Positions 11,337 to 22,555 of a stretch of DNA of 64,000 nt are shown piece after piece; position 1 is the stretch's first letter, and each line of letters begins with the position of its first letter. A program made the translations under genes and the position numbers. The stretch is taken from contig UYJD01000003.1 of NCBI GenBank assembly GCA_900618795.1, forward strand, positions 158,262 through 222,261, given 5' to 3'. This stretch comes from Cyanodermella asteris (lineage: Eukaryota > Ascomycota > Lecanoromycetes > Ostropales > Stictidaceae). The notes below the pieces were generated by a model that worked only from the letters and a program-made list of their open reading frames with translations, ran no database searches and was not told where the DNA came from.

Positions 11337-14300
11337 GGTCAAAACAGATTTGGAGTATCGTGATGATTTGGCAGCGTGAGTTCAATTGCGACCACTTGAT
11401 GCGCTCTATCAAAACGGGAAACAGAAGAGGTACTGCGAAACCACGAGCGTTCGCGGGCAAGGACAGGAGCACGGATGTTCCAATATGATTCGACCCAGGT
11501 CGGAGATGGGGAATATTGAGCAGACGCCAATGTTCTACGTCGTTAGCTATGACGATGACGAGGTGAGCAACGACAAAGAGGAGGCAGATACTATGGCGTG
11601 CTAGTATTACGACACCTGGAAGCTACAGTCCCGACGGCAGAATTTAGAGTGACGATATGGGGCCCAGAGCTTAGAACTCTCAAGAATATCGAGACTCTTC
11701 TGGAAGCAAACGCCAACGGACCTCGGCAGCAGCTTGCCTCAGGTCGAGGAGGGTCCGTTCCAAAGGTGCGTTCATCTCAACTGCCCGCTTAATAGAGGTA
11801 TTGCAGAATTATCTGCAGCACGGGGCATGAATTGCAAGAATTTCCAAGTCGAAGCCGACTCATGGACGACTATACAAATTTGATGATGTGTCGGTGCTCG
11901 GTGGCCTGCAGTGTGCCGTCGGCTGCCTGCACGCGGCCGATGACATCACCGCGAATCTCCCTTTGCGCACCACCAGCCAAGGTCGTGACACCGACAGGCT
12001 CACCCACTATGACGCACATCACGACCAAGGCAAAAAGATGGCAATCGAGGCATACGGACACGAAGTGGCGAGGCGCCACGGTGACTTGCTCACAGGGAGA
12101 CGAACAATACCACAGCCTTGTCGACTGCCCTGACGCTGCGGCCGAATCAGCCACGAGTGGGCGCTCTTGTGACTTGTTTCCTAGCCTCTCGCCTCTCGCC
12201 TCATCGCCACTGTCGGCCTGCTTCGTCGACCATCTTCTCCACCGATGCTCCCTTGCCCCAAACGTCGAGACGGACCGGTGCTCAGACATGAACTCCTGTG
12301 CTCCCTGCGACCTGGGCCACGGCCGACGCCACAGCACCATTAACTCCGACACCGAGGACCGTTATGACGGACAGCAGCCCTCACGTTCATTGTCGTCCGA
12401 TCGCGACTCCAGAATTACTGTACCAATAGCAGCAGCAGCAACAGCAGCAACAACCAGCCCGGCTTTGGTGGCTGTTGAAGCGTGCATGGATCAGCTATGG
12501 CTGTGCGTCGGCCCTCGTCGAATCGGCTTCGCTGCCTTCCCAACCAATCCGCCCCTCCGGGTCCGCTGTGTCGCTACCCTCTTTGACTGGTCCGCAGCTG
12601 AGATGCAGCGTCTCTCTCACTGGGCTAAGAGCTGGATACTTTGCGAACACGGGCTGCTTGTTGGCTGCCACCAAGACGGCAGTCGCAACACCACTCTTGA
12701 GGATGACGCCAGATAGATTGGCTGCTGCAGACCATGTCTAGGTACCAGCCGCACTCATGCCATGTCATTATCTCCAATGCCGATCTTGCCCATGCCGGGC
12801 GGCGACGTGCCGAGGCGACGGCTTTTTCTCTCCTCTTTCACTCTACACGCCTTACCACAAACGTCTCACCGGCTGCCTCATCGCTCTCGTTTGGGTAATG
12901 TCGACGGCTGGACTTGCACACGGCCTGCGCCACCTCTCCAACAGTGCTTTGCAATTCGCAACACTGACGACGAGCTCGAGGTGTGGCGTCCACTCATGAT
13001 GAATTCATCGGCCTTTGCCCCCGGCTCGTCGATGCAGCCCACACAGCGCACACCACTACTCAACCCAACACCACCCAACCAACGTCGTAGTCTGACATTT
13101 CGACGGCTCCTCAGCATCCGTGCGTCGCTGCTGTGCTGTCCTGTACCTCTACACGCCACCGTCCCTCAGATCCAAGTCACGGTACGTGCGTCGACACGGG
13201 AGCAGTGGGAGCTAGCTTCCCATCTTTGGAACTCGAAACGAAAAAGACGCGACCACTGTGTCGGCATGTCGACGGTGGCATACTTTTATCGTCAATTGAA
13301 TGAGTGACTCGTCGAGATGTTGCAGACGCTAGCTGGCTAGCCCTCTCGTCTCTCAAGTCAATTTATCGATAGTCTCGGAAGCTCAGCAGCCCAAACAAAA
13401 TCCCTAGCGTCGTAATAATGGCGAAGGTCACTCAAAGAACCTTGTGAGCAGTATCTGAGCCAGCGACGACAGGGGATTTTTGATGCTGGGCGTTGAACTT
13501 CCGGAAGACAGACGGAGACCGTAAAAGTTAATGCTACAAGATCCGGCGCCACCTCAAATCTCAGCGGCGGAGCTCTGGCTCGGGACTAGTGCGTATAGTA
13601 CGACGACGACGAGGCGACGACGGGCTCTTGGCGCCACTTCAGCCCGTCGATCCTCTTTGATCGTCGGGACCCCGGGACCCCACGTCCCTCACGCACTACA
13701 GCTCGCGCGTCTTCAAGGTTATCTCGGAACCCTGAGTTTGAAAATCGCCAACGCTTCGTATAGGCAGGGTCTGCCCGCCACTTCGGCCGACTGCAAAGTG
13801 TTTGAATGAGCCTCTCACCTTTTTGACAACATGCTGCAGTTCCAAATTGAACCATCCCTGCAGTTTCATGCGGCGTCAAACAGCTTCCGAAGTACCTCGG
13901 CTGGTTTTGTTGAGCTTGGTGGCAAGTTCTTACGCGTGGACTTGGTGTTCATGATTCGTTGATTGTTGCATTCGTGTTGAAAATTTGTCCCTTTGGTCGC
14001 TACGAGTACCTGTGCTGATCCAGATAATTTTTCCATTGCCAGTAACAGATGCGTTTCTCGCGAACATGTGGCACATGCAAAGGCGAGTGTACCTAATCGA
14101 ATGTGTCGCCGCACCTGCTGCCTGGAGGGCGACCAAGTTTTGTGGCTCCTTCGGCTACTCGTTTTCAGATGTCTATCTAGCCCCCTCGTGCTATCATTTT
14201 CACATGCATGGAAACGGACTTCGTAGCAAAGCCATCGCGCTCAATGTGTGCGACGAATCTTGCACCTCAGGGCTGCGAGTTCGAACTGCTGATGATTCTC

Positions 14301-14907
14301 GTAATGGTCCGCGCAAAAAGTATCCTGCCAATTACTTGGCCAAGTACTAAGCTGGAGATGTGGCCAAGTTTTGCTGCCATCAGTGTCTAGCTGAAGGCCC
14401 GAGCAAGCATCTTTTCGTAAGAGGCACATACCAAGCACCTTGTTGAGGCGTCAGTTGGTAAGCCGACGAGAGAAATCTCCCTGGCTGCAATTGTTCCATG
14501 CGTGTATGCATTCTTCATCGTGGCGTAGCTTTCGACTTCTGGAGAGCCGAAATCCGAGAGCCCCAAAATGCGCTACGCGACACTAAAGTTTCTACGCGAA
14601 TTGGCATCATTTTGTGTTCTCGATATTATGTGTTTCTTTGGTGAAGATGGTTATTCTCTTATCGTGCATATCTATCATTTACAGCTTCATTCTTCCAGAA
14701 CAAGCCAAAAAAACAGTTTGCTCAAAATCCCAAACCCAGTTTGCGGCCGTCTCATGGGAATGGACCTGCCTCTAGGGCTCTCAGTCCATCCATCCATCTA
14801 TCCATGCATGTGTGTATATTGCATTAAAACCCTTTCCTCATGTTCGGATTACTTCCACTTCCCCCTTCCCCCACTTGAATTATTTTTTTCAAATTATTTT
14901 TTTCAAT
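11337..14907. other. Long gene-poor stretch
   Basis: About 3.6 kb without a gene I can support. The longest frame (11832-12716, + strand, 294 codons) has no motif, is Ser/Cys/Arg-rich and overlaps an equally open reverse frame, so I regard it as chance. A short CAG/CAA run (12427-12457), an ACG-rich patch (13600-13620) and a CATC/ATCC microsatellite (14785-14810) are present. The last 30 bases before 14908 are T-rich and fit the 3' end of the leftward wall-protein gene. Confidence 0.5.
14785..14818. repeat. CATC/ATCC microsatellite
   Basis: Imperfect tetranucleotide repeats (ccatccatccatctatcc) run into a short TGTGTG tract. They lie in the 3' flank of the wall-protein gene. No function is implied. 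Confidence 0.6.
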
Positions 14908-17900
14908 CTAGAATTGCACAAATCTCCTCCTCCTGTATCCCGGCGCCACGGTAGTCGCAGCCTGTGTCGCCTGCGGCTGCCCGTCGGTGAATTCGCTCAC
15001 CGGCACTCCAGCACCGTAGCTGGCGACAGGCGCGCTCGTCACGGTGGTCGTCTCGACGACCTCGGTGCTCAAGCTCGCGCTCGGCGCGCCGGGGGCGCTG
15101 TACGTCGGCGCCGTCGACGTGGCGTTGGCTCCGATCGAGTAGCCGATGCCGGAGCCCGCGGTGCCGACGCGCCGGACCGTCGTGGTGGATCGCGGGGCCG
15201 TGGCGGAGACGAAGCAGTCCGGCCCGCAGGCGGTCACGGTGATGTATGCCGTTACGGTGCTGGCGACGCAGCCGCCTTCGGATCCGGATCCGGATCCGAG
15301 TCCTGAGCCTGAGCCTGAGCTTGAGCTGCTACCGGCTGGGCCGGATGAGACCGGGGCGGTGGCGGTGAAGGGCTGGGAGCTGGCTGCTGGAGCGGTGTAG
15401 CCGGGGGCTGCTGGGGCTGAGGACTCTGGGATCAAAGGGACCGAGGCGGCGGGAGCGGAGGACGCGGCTGGCGCCGTGTAGCCTGGCTGCGTCACGCTGC
15501 CGACAACTGGTGGGTAGCCTCCGACCTGCGACGTCGCTTCCGCGGTCGTCTGAGCGGGCTGGGACTCGGCTGGGACGGAGGAAGCGGCGGCGGGAATCGT
15601 GGTCTCGGTCCCGACGGGGCACCACGTGGTGGTGACTTCTCGGGTCTGAGTGATCACGACGGGAACGCCGGAGCTGGCGCCGGCAGAGGTGAGCGGGCAG
15701 TCGGTGATGTCGGGTCCGCACGACGTGATGGTCTGGACCTCCGTGGTCAGGTAGGTGCTCGTCAGAGTCGTGCTGGGGCTCGGAGCCGGAGCCTGGCTGG
15801 TTGCCTCGGGAGCGGTCGAGACCGCAGATGCACCGCTGGCGGCGCCAGAGGGCGTCACGTACGCAGTTGACAGCACCTGGGCGGTCGAGGTTTCCTCGAC
15901 GGTGGTCGTCTGGGCCGGAGCGGTCGAGCTACCGGGCAGAATCGTCTCGGTCACGGGGCAGATGGTAGTGTACTCGCTGATAGTGCTTGTAACGACCATT
16001 GGCGTCCTAGACTCGACGGGGCAGTTTGTCACGGTGGGAGCACAGCTCGTGATCGTGATTTCGGTCGTCACCTGGACGGTGCTGGTGCTCATGTAAGTAG
16101 TCGTGATCGGGATCGCAGTGGTAGATGGGGCGGCACTGGACTCGGGCTGCGAAGAAGCAACAGCCGTGGTTTCTGCGGACGACGAAGGCGCAACGCGAGA
16201 CTCGGTCGAACCGCCATAGGCAGGGACCGAGGGAGCGCTTGTGGATTCGGCGGCGCTGCTCGACTGCTTGGAAGTAGCCTCGGCGGAAGTTTGGGGAGCT
16301 GAGCCGGACTCGACGCTCGTGGATCCGCCATAGACTGGGACGGTAGCGGTGACGGGGCAGACTGTCGTGTAGCTGGAGATTGTGCTCGTCACGACGGTAG
16401 GGACAGTCTTGCTCTCGGCCGGGCAGTTGGTGACAGTGCTGGCGCAGGAGAGGACCGTGATCTCGGTCGTCACGTAAGCAGTCGAAGTGGTGAACTGAGT
16501 AGTCGAAGGCAGCTCAGAAGAGCTTGTGACACCAGCAGAGGTCTCAGAAGACTTGCTAGTGGCTTCGGCGCTCGTGCTCTCGGAGCTTGTAGTCTGGCCT
16601 CCGTAAGCAGGGACAGAAACCGAGGATGAGCCGGACGAAGTGGCTTCGGTGCTGGTCGTAGGAGCAACGCGGCTTTCAGTAGAACCACCGCCATAAGCCG
16701 GGACGGAGACCGATGAGCTCGTTTCAGTGGAGCTGGCCTTGGAGGTAGCCTCAGCGGTAGTTCCGACGGAGGACTCGGAGCTGCTGCCAGAGCTGCTCTG
16801 GGCTCCGTAAGCCGGGACTGAGGAAGACTCCGAGGAAGACTCCGAGGTAGCTGCCGCGCTGGTAGACGGGGCACCAGAGGAGCCATAAGTCGGAACCGCC
16901 GAGCTAACAAGGCCAACAGTGGTGTATGGAGCAACAGTGGTCGGCGATGGAACACCCAAAGAAGCAGTTACAGGGCAAACAGTCACGTAGTCGGGAACCG
17001 TGACAGTTGTGACAACGGTGTGAGTCTGAGCAGCAGTGTTGGCCAGGCAATCCGTGATCGTCTCAGCGCAGCTAAGGATCGTAACATCTGTAGTCTTGTA
17101 GACGGTCGAGGTAACGTAGACATCGCCGTTGGATGTAGTTGAAGCTGGGAGGGTAGCTGAGGGAGTGATCGACGACGGAATGGTCGAGGTAGCGGCAGCA
17201 CTGGTCTGGACGGAGCTGCTTGATGAGGCGCTGTATGCAGGAACAGACTCGGAAGAGCTAGCCTTGGATGTAGCCTCGGCGGTGGTCGATTGAGCAGAGG
17301 TGCTGGACGACGAAGAGCCACCGTATGCAGGAGCGCTCTCGGAGGAGCTGGCTCTGGATGAAGCCTCGATGGTTGTCGATTGAACGGAGCTGCTCGACGA
17401 CGAAGAGCCACCGTACGCAGGAACACTTTCAGATGACTTCGAAGTAACCTCAGCCTGTGTAGATGAAGTCTCACCACCGTAGGCCGGGACGCTCGCGGAA
17501 GAGCTTGAGGAAATGCTCGAGGACGCGGCAGCGGTGGTAGACTCACCACCATACGCGGGAACGCTAGCTGAAGAGCTGCTTGACGATGCAGCGGCTGTCG
17601 TGCTCTGACCGTAGGCTGGGACTTCAACTGAAGAGCTGCTGGAAGTTGCCGCAGCTGTAGTGCTCTCACCGCCGTAAGCAGGAACGCTGGCTGAAGAGCT
17701 GCTTGATGATGATACTGCGGCAGTGGTAGATTCACCTCCGTAGGTTGGGACACTAGCCGACGAGCTTGAAGTTGCCGCGGCGGTGGTGCTCTGACCATAT
17801 GCAGGGCCTTCGGTCGAAGAGCTTGAAGAGGCGGCAGTGGTCGTGCTCTCGCCACCATAGGCTGGGACGTTGGAAGGGCTTGACGATGCTGCGGCGGTGG

Positions 17901-18552
17901 TGCTCTGACCGTAAGCTGGAACTTCGACTGAGGAGCTCGATGACGCGGCGGCAGTGGTTGATTCGGCTCCGTAAGCGGGGACGCTAGATGAAGAGCTCGA
18001 CGAGGCTGCAGCTGTTGTGCTCCGACCATAGGCGGGAACCTCACTTGACGAGCTCGAGGATGCAGCGGCGGTCGTGCTCTGACCGTATGCTGGGACCTCG
18101 GCGGATGAGCTGGAGGACGCGGCGGCAGTTGTGCTTTGGCCGTAGGCGGGAACTTCTGTTGAAGAGCTGGAAGTGGCGGCTGCGGTCGTGCTTTCGCCTC
18201 CGTATGCTGGAGCACTCGACTCAGTGCTGGTGGCTGCTGTAGAAGTGGTCGAGGCACCGTATGCGGGGGCTTCCTGTGATGTGGTTGTGAACGCTTGGTC
18301 CTTGGCGAGGACCGAGGAGGTTGACTCCTGAGATGTGGTAACGAGTGTGGACGATGTCGTCAATTGAACGCTGTCGGAAGATACTTGGCTGCTGGTCACC
18401 GCCAGGGTAGACGCAGCGGAAGTAGCGCTCGTCGGTACGTAAGTGCCATAGATAGGCGTGTAAGGTGGTGGGCCGTATTCATCCGCTGCCTTGGCAACGA
18501 CTGAAGAGGCCAAACCGAGGGCAAAGAGTCCAGTAAAAGTGATCTGGACCAT
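14908..18552 (-). CDS. Large Ser/Thr-rich repeat protein, predicted secreted/cell wall
   Basis: A single exon encodes 1214 residues. Residues 1-22 are a signal peptide (MVQITFTGLFALGLASSVVA). Residues 95 to about 445 hold about 17 tandem units of 18-30 residues built on [VA]PAYG[GQ][ES]STTAA plus a poly-Ser run. Further PAYG units recur between later modules. Four modules with three cysteines each follow (near 16962-17125, 16352-16490, 15955-16105 and 15617-15765). Each has the pattern TT[ED][IV]T..SCA..[IV]T[DN]C, then about 20 residues, then CPV. A shorter fifth relic ends in ACGPDCF. The rest is nearly all Ser, Thr, Ala and Val, so heavy O-mannosylation is expected. The C-terminus ends GYRRRRFVQF, basic and not hydrophobic, so I see no GPI-anchor signal. 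A structural wall or adhesin-like role is likely; the exact family is unknown to me. Confidence 0.85.
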   Translation of the reverse strand: MVQITFTGLFALGLASSVVAKAADEYGPPPYTPIYGTYVPTSATSAASTLAVTSSQVSSDSVQLTTSSTLVTTSQESTSSVLAKDQAFTTTSQEAPAYGASTTSTAATSTESSAPAYGGESTTAAATSSSSTEVPAYGQSTTAAASSSSSAEVPAYGQSTTAAASSSSSSEVPAYGRSTTAAASSSSSSSVPAYGAESTTAAASSSSSVEVPAYGQSTTAAASSSPSNVPAYGGESTTTAASSSSSTEGPAYGQSTTAAATSSSSASVPTYGGESTTAAVSSSSSSSASVPAYGGESTTAAATSSSSSVEVPAYGQSTTAAASSSSSSASVPAYGGESTTAAASSSISSSSSASVPAYGGETSSTQAEVTSKSSESVPAYGGSSSSSSSVQSTTIEASSRASSSESAPAYGGSSSSSTSAQSTTAEATSKASSSESVPAYSASSSSSVQTSAAATSTIPSSITPSATLPASTTSNGDVYVTSTVYKTTDVTILSCAETITDCLANTAAQTHTVVTTVTVPDYVTVCPVTASLGVPSPTTVAPYTTVGLVSSAVPTYGSSGAPSTSAAATSESSSESSSVPAYGAQSSSGSSSESSVGTTAEATSKASSTETSSSVSVPAYGGGSTESRVAPTTSTEATSSGSSSVSVPAYGGQTTSSESTSAEATSKSSETSAGVTSSSELPSTTQFTTSTAYVTTEITVLSCASTVTNCPAESKTVPTVVTSTISSYTTVCPVTATVPVYGGSTSVESGSAPQTSAEATSKQSSSAAESTSAPSVPAYGGSTESRVAPSSSAETTAVASSQPESSAAPSTTAIPITTTYMSTSTVQVTTEITITSCAPTVTNCPVESRTPMVVTSTISEYTTICPVTETILPGSSTAPAQTTTVEETSTAQVLSTAYVTPSGAASGASAVSTAPEATSQAPAPSPSTTLTSTYLTTEVQTITSCGPDITDCPLTSAGASSGVPVVITQTREVTTTWCPVGTETTIPAAASSVPAESQPAQTTAEATSQVGGYPPVVGSVTQPGYTAPAASSAPAASVPLIPESSAPAAPGYTAPAASSQPFTATAPVSSGPAGSSSSSGSGSGLGSGSGSEGGCVASTVTAYITVTACGPDCFVSATAPRSTTTVRRVGTAGSGIGYSIGANATSTAPTYSAPGAPSASLSTEVVETTTVTSAPVASYGAGVPVSEFTDGQPQATQAATTVAPGYRRRRFVQF
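17215..18270 (-). repeat. In-frame tandem repeat tract of the wall protein
   Basis: About 17 consecutive units of 54-90 bp encode the PAYG + poly-Ser motif. Variants (GQ, GGES, GAES, GRS) alternate, suggesting higher-order duplication of two-unit blocks. Such tracts in fungal wall genes commonly change copy number between strains. Confidence 0.85.
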
Positions 18553-21072
18553 TTTGAATTATAAAAGTCAATCCAGAAGAGAAAGCAACAGTTTTGAAAA
18601 AGTACTTGGTAGTTTGGAAAAGTGGTAAGGTTGGATTGACTTGGAAGGGCAAGCTGGATAAGAGGTAGATCCAGCAAAGCGAATGGCTGTGACGAAAGAC
18701 GATTTGTGTAGAACAAAGAATAACTGTAAGGAAAACGTTGCCTTGTGGCTGACTAGAGCCGAGATGAGGAAATCGAGAGGGAGACAAGATGAAAGAGAGG
18801 ACAGACACAGATATATCCTGGGCGTCAACGTGCGGTCTGCCGCTGCACACCAAACCACCCCACTAGGCGTGCCAGCTTGCATGCAGAACGTATACCCGAC
18901 TCAAGCTCTGTTTCGTCACGCCCAGATGAGAAAGTCAACTGACAGGCGCGTCGAACCGGCGGCATCGTCTGGCAGAGTGGAGCCTCCGGACCGGGCGCCT
19001 TGGACGGATGGTGTCGATGTAGCGTTGAGCCGGCAGATACATGGTTCGCCAGCGGTTGACAATTCAGAACCACACAGGGCAGCGCGTTTGGCAGCCAGGC
19101 AGTGCCTGCAAAGGACTGAGGTTCAAAGAAGGACGTTGTTGGAAGAGGCTCGAGCAGGGAAGACGTTGGTCAGTGAGCGGCATGACGAGAGTGGAATAGC
19201 GCCGGCAGCAGCGGTAAGGGATCCCTACCACTCGTTTGCTCCCATGCAGGTACGCGCCCATGACAGGATCGACTCTGTCGCTCTCGTACAGAAAATAGCA
19301 TGCGCGATACGCTTCACAAAGCGCGTCGCTGGCGCCGTCGATTCGTCGTCGATTCGTCACCCACTTCTAGAAGCAGGCCGCAAATAGCCTCCACGAGAGT
19401 CTTGCCACAAACCCACCAACTGACGACGGTTCGAACGCCATTGTAGCCTTGTTTCCTTTCATTGTCATGGCAATTTGCAATGAACCGAGACGAACTGGGA
19501 TCATGATGCAAGTGAGTGCGCAGTAGCTCTAGGCGGCGGGAACGGTCTGGTAGTAAGAGGCGGACAACTCTTTCAGCCACTAGCACCGAGAAACAAAGCC
19601 AGCAAACAAACAGCAACAAGCAAAGACACGAACAGGACCAGGCAGGAATCGCACTCGACAAGTTCCGGCGCCATGTTTCAAAATAGCAGTCATCTGCAGT
19701 AGACTACGTGCGTGGGCGCGGACGAGACAGAAGTATCCTCGGGCATTGATTGGCCGATGGCCGGCGTTTCGCAAAAAGTTTCTCTCGCCTGAAACACTTA
19801 ACTCGACGCGTTTCGACCCGACCAGTGATCGAAACAGATTTCCATGCTGATCGCGACATCCAGACCCCTCATCTGTTATTGTCGTCGCCGTAATCCTCAC
19901 CTTTCTTCTCGGACGGTGGACAGTTCCGTGCTGCTGCAGCGATGCCCTCAGAACGTGCTTGCATCTACCACCACCTTCGGCTACACTTTAGCTCACCGTT
20001 TTGTCGTCGCTTCCACGCGGCCTTGTGTGTAGCGAGCTCTTCACAATTCAACGCATTGTGGCTGTGAGCCCGGAGAATGGCAACGAGAATCCTATAATGC
20101 ATGCTCCTCGCCTCTACCGTCCGATTCAGGGGAGACATGCTTGCATACATCCTTGCTTTCCCGTCATCGGACCCACCGAACACGCAGCAAGACGGCTTGA
20201 ACGTGCTGAGATGTTTGGTGCCATGAGTCTCTGACCCTGCATCCCCTCTCCACCTTCCGATGGCATCGTCCTCATGCCGGAGGCCGGTCTTCGCTTACAT
20301 GCACGTCAACATCGACCAGGTTGTTCGGAGATGAGAGATTTTACACGGGATACGTGCAAACCCTGGATAAACATATATCAAGCGTGCGCGTTGGTCGGAT
20401 CCTGCATAAAGGACTTCGATTCGTCTGTTACAAGGCCTCGTTAAGAAAAGGAGCTTGCGACCTGTGCCAGTTCAGAGTCGCGATCTTCACCATTCCTGCT
20501 GACCGTTGTGATACGCAGGGTATCGAATTCCCTACTCGGCGCAACTGTGCCGTTTCTGAGACTGACAGGTTCCGGATGCACGAGGTAAGCCTTCAGCAGC
20601 TCTGCAGTCCACGTGCAGATGTCTCGCTTCGGTCATACACGATTACCGCTTTTCCACACCACAGTCTTCGAGTCTTCACAGGTTCATCCCTGCCCTCTTT
20701 GACATGCGCTTCTCCTACCTTCCTGTTCATGATTTCCGACCAAACGTGTGCAAAACGTGTGCTTGCTAGCGATAGACCTACATCCATGGCGTTTACAGCG
20801 ACCGCAATCACCGTCAAATGCAAATCTTCCTTTACCACTGTCATCGGAAATCGATATCGAGCATCGCGCTTGGTCTTCAAGTTGTATCCTCTCGCAGGCC
20901 TAGAACACCTAGTCGTCCTTACTGATTGAGACATTGCTGACCTGACTGGGGTGCTTGACTAGATTCTTGACTTGGTACCTGGCCGTTTGATTGATTATAT
21001 ACTGGATTATGTACTGAGATACAAGGGCTTAATGAACACAACACAACTCGCAATGAAACGCCGACAGGTCAA
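18553..21072. other. Intergenic stretch, no supported gene
   Basis: About 2.5 kb upstream of the wall-protein gene. The nearest 300 bp are A/G-rich on the plus strand (T/C-rich on the coding strand), as expected for a strong fungal promoter. A 234-codon open frame at 18683-19387 (+) and a 203-codon frame at 20321-20929 (+, no ATG at its head) lack motifs and are not called. Confidence 0.5.
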
Positions 21073-21639
21073 TCATGGCGGAGGAATGGCGCCGCCGGGA
21101 ACGTTGAAGTTCTGCACGACCTGACTTCTGACGCAGCCCTCAGGCGGTGTACCATTCTCGTTCTCCACACCCCAGAATAGCGCAAACTTCTCCTCCCCAT
21201 AGAATGTCGCGTTGCAAGAGTAAAAATCCTGCAACGCCGCCGTGCGCTGAATCTCCAGCGCCTGCGTATTATGCGGAATGGTAAACGTGTTGTTGCCCGT
21301 GGTCGCGCCGGCCATGGCGGCGACCAGCTGCTTGGTCCCGTAGTTGTCGCCGGGGCTCTGATAGTACGCCGAGTTGGGCACGGCGTCGTTGGGGAGCTGG
21401 AAGACGAGGTACCCGTTGTTGATGCACGCGGGCGTCCCGGCGTATGCGGCGGGTCTCTCCCAGAAGAGGGCGTTTTCGTTGGCGCCGATGTGTCCGACGT
21501 TCAGGGAGAGCCTGGGGTAGCCGTCCGCGACGAGGGCGAAGGAGAATTGAGTGCCGGGCTCGCAGCCGGCTTGGACGGGCGCGGCGGTGGCCATCGAGCC
21601 GAAGAGGAGGGCCGTGGAAGAGAGCTTGGAGCCGATCAT
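21073..21639 (-). CDS. Small secreted protein, 188 residues
   Basis: A single exon from ATG 21639 to TGA 21073. Residues 1-20 form a signal peptide (MIGSKLSSTALLFGSMATAA) with likely cleavage near APVQAG. The mature part has four cysteines, in AGCEPGTQ, ACINNGY, YSCNATF and EGCVRSQ, enough for two disulfides. It also has two possible N-glycosylation sites (NNT, NAT). LGVEN-like and FALFWGVENENG stretches suggest a beta-rich fold. A TATAAA at 21751-21756 lies 112 bp upstream. I recognise no enzyme motif. Secreted protein of unknown function; an effector role cannot be told from sequence. Confidence 0.78.
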   Translation of the reverse strand: MIGSKLSSTALLFGSMATAAPVQAGCEPGTQFSFALVADGYPRLSLNVGHIGANENALFWERPAAYAGTPACINNGYLVFQLPNDAVPNSAYYQSPGDNYGTKQLVAAMAGATTGNNTFTIPHNTQALEIQRTAALQDFYSCNATFYGEEKFALFWGVENENGTPPEGCVRSQVVQNFNVPGGAIPPP

Positions 21640-21750
21640 TTTTGGCTGAGGTCGAGTGGATTCGATGGAGCGGATTCGATGGAGTGCAGGATGATGGAGA
21701 GGGTGATGCTGCGGTGGTGATCAGTCAAAAGGGAGGTACTTTAGCTTGAC

Positions 21751-21756
21751 TTTATA
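21751..21756 (-). promoter_or_regulatory. TATA box of the small secreted protein gene
   Basis: TATAAA on the coding strand, 112 bp upstream of the ATG at 21639, a usual distance for a fungal TATA promoter. Confidence 0.45.
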
Positions 21757-22555
21757 CGACGAGCCTGCCTCTGCTTGAGAGGAGCTGTCCATGTCTTGGA
21801 ATAGCAATCATTGAGAGCTGGTTCGCGAACGCCGAGTTGGATGTGACCAGCAGCGTCGATGGTTTCATTGTCTCGTCGGGATACGAACGGATCGTCATTT
21901 CTCGAAGCTTGAATCGAAGTCGACGTCGGCGGCTGAACAGAAGTTCTGGAGAAGCAGCCAATGGTGAGCACCATTCCGTCCAACCGGCGCGGCGATCCAT
22001 GTGGTATGTGGAGACGAGACTTTTTGAGCCCCATTCGGCCCCCAACGCACCGACCTTCTGCACATGGACATTGCTACTATTGAGAGACACTTCGGCATCG
22101 GCCCTGCGCACTCTGTAGCTGGCGCTAGAAGTCGAATGCACAAGATGGCTGCGCGGAATGGAAGCGCGACACGAGGCTCGGGGTTGGCAACTTGATCCCT
22201 AACGAGTTGGCCTCCGCAAGCATTGCCCGTTCGGGAAGCTTGCAAAACCAATCGAGCACTCACGACATGTGACTTCAAGAATGGCCCCCAAAGTCTCGCG
22301 ATGAAATAGAAAGCTTCACGGCGCTGTATTTAGTGGCTGCGCTTTGTGTTGCTGGCTTGTCGCAACAGATGGGTTTGCTTCCTTGACAGTTGCGACATTG
22401 CTCCCTCCTCGTATCAGGACCAAAACATTGTCACACCGCTCCGGGCCTCAACATCATTCGCATCATTGCTGCAGAGTTTCAGTACCTTGTGCAACTTGCC
22501 CCGACTACCATCAATGCGATCTGAGATTCCCCATTGATAATGTTGTCGACATGAA
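21757..22555. other. Intergenic stretch between two leftward secreted-protein genes
   Basis: About 0.8 kb. Overlapping open frames on both strands have no motif. It should hold the remaining promoter of the small secreted protein and the 3' UTR of the GH28 gene. Confidence 0.5.

Noticed and set aside
11832-12716. 294-codon forward frame
   Set aside because: There is no recognisable motif, composition is low-complexity, and an open reverse frame overlaps it. No splice partners or good start context.
14270-14290. tRNA B-box-like GAGTTCGAACTGC
   Set aside because: No matching A box, acceptor stem or anticodon arm could be drawn around it.
16983-18257. 424-codon open frame rich in Pro, Leu and Arg within the wall-protein gene
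   Set aside because: It is a same-strand shadow frame of the tandem repeat tract; the repeats keep the alternative frame open without any motif.
18683-19387. 234-codon forward frame in the wall-protein promoter
   Set aside because: It lies within the presumed promoter, is Arg/Ala-rich without domains, and has no support from context.
20321-20929. 203-codon forward frame
   Set aside because: It begins without an ATG and shows no family signature.
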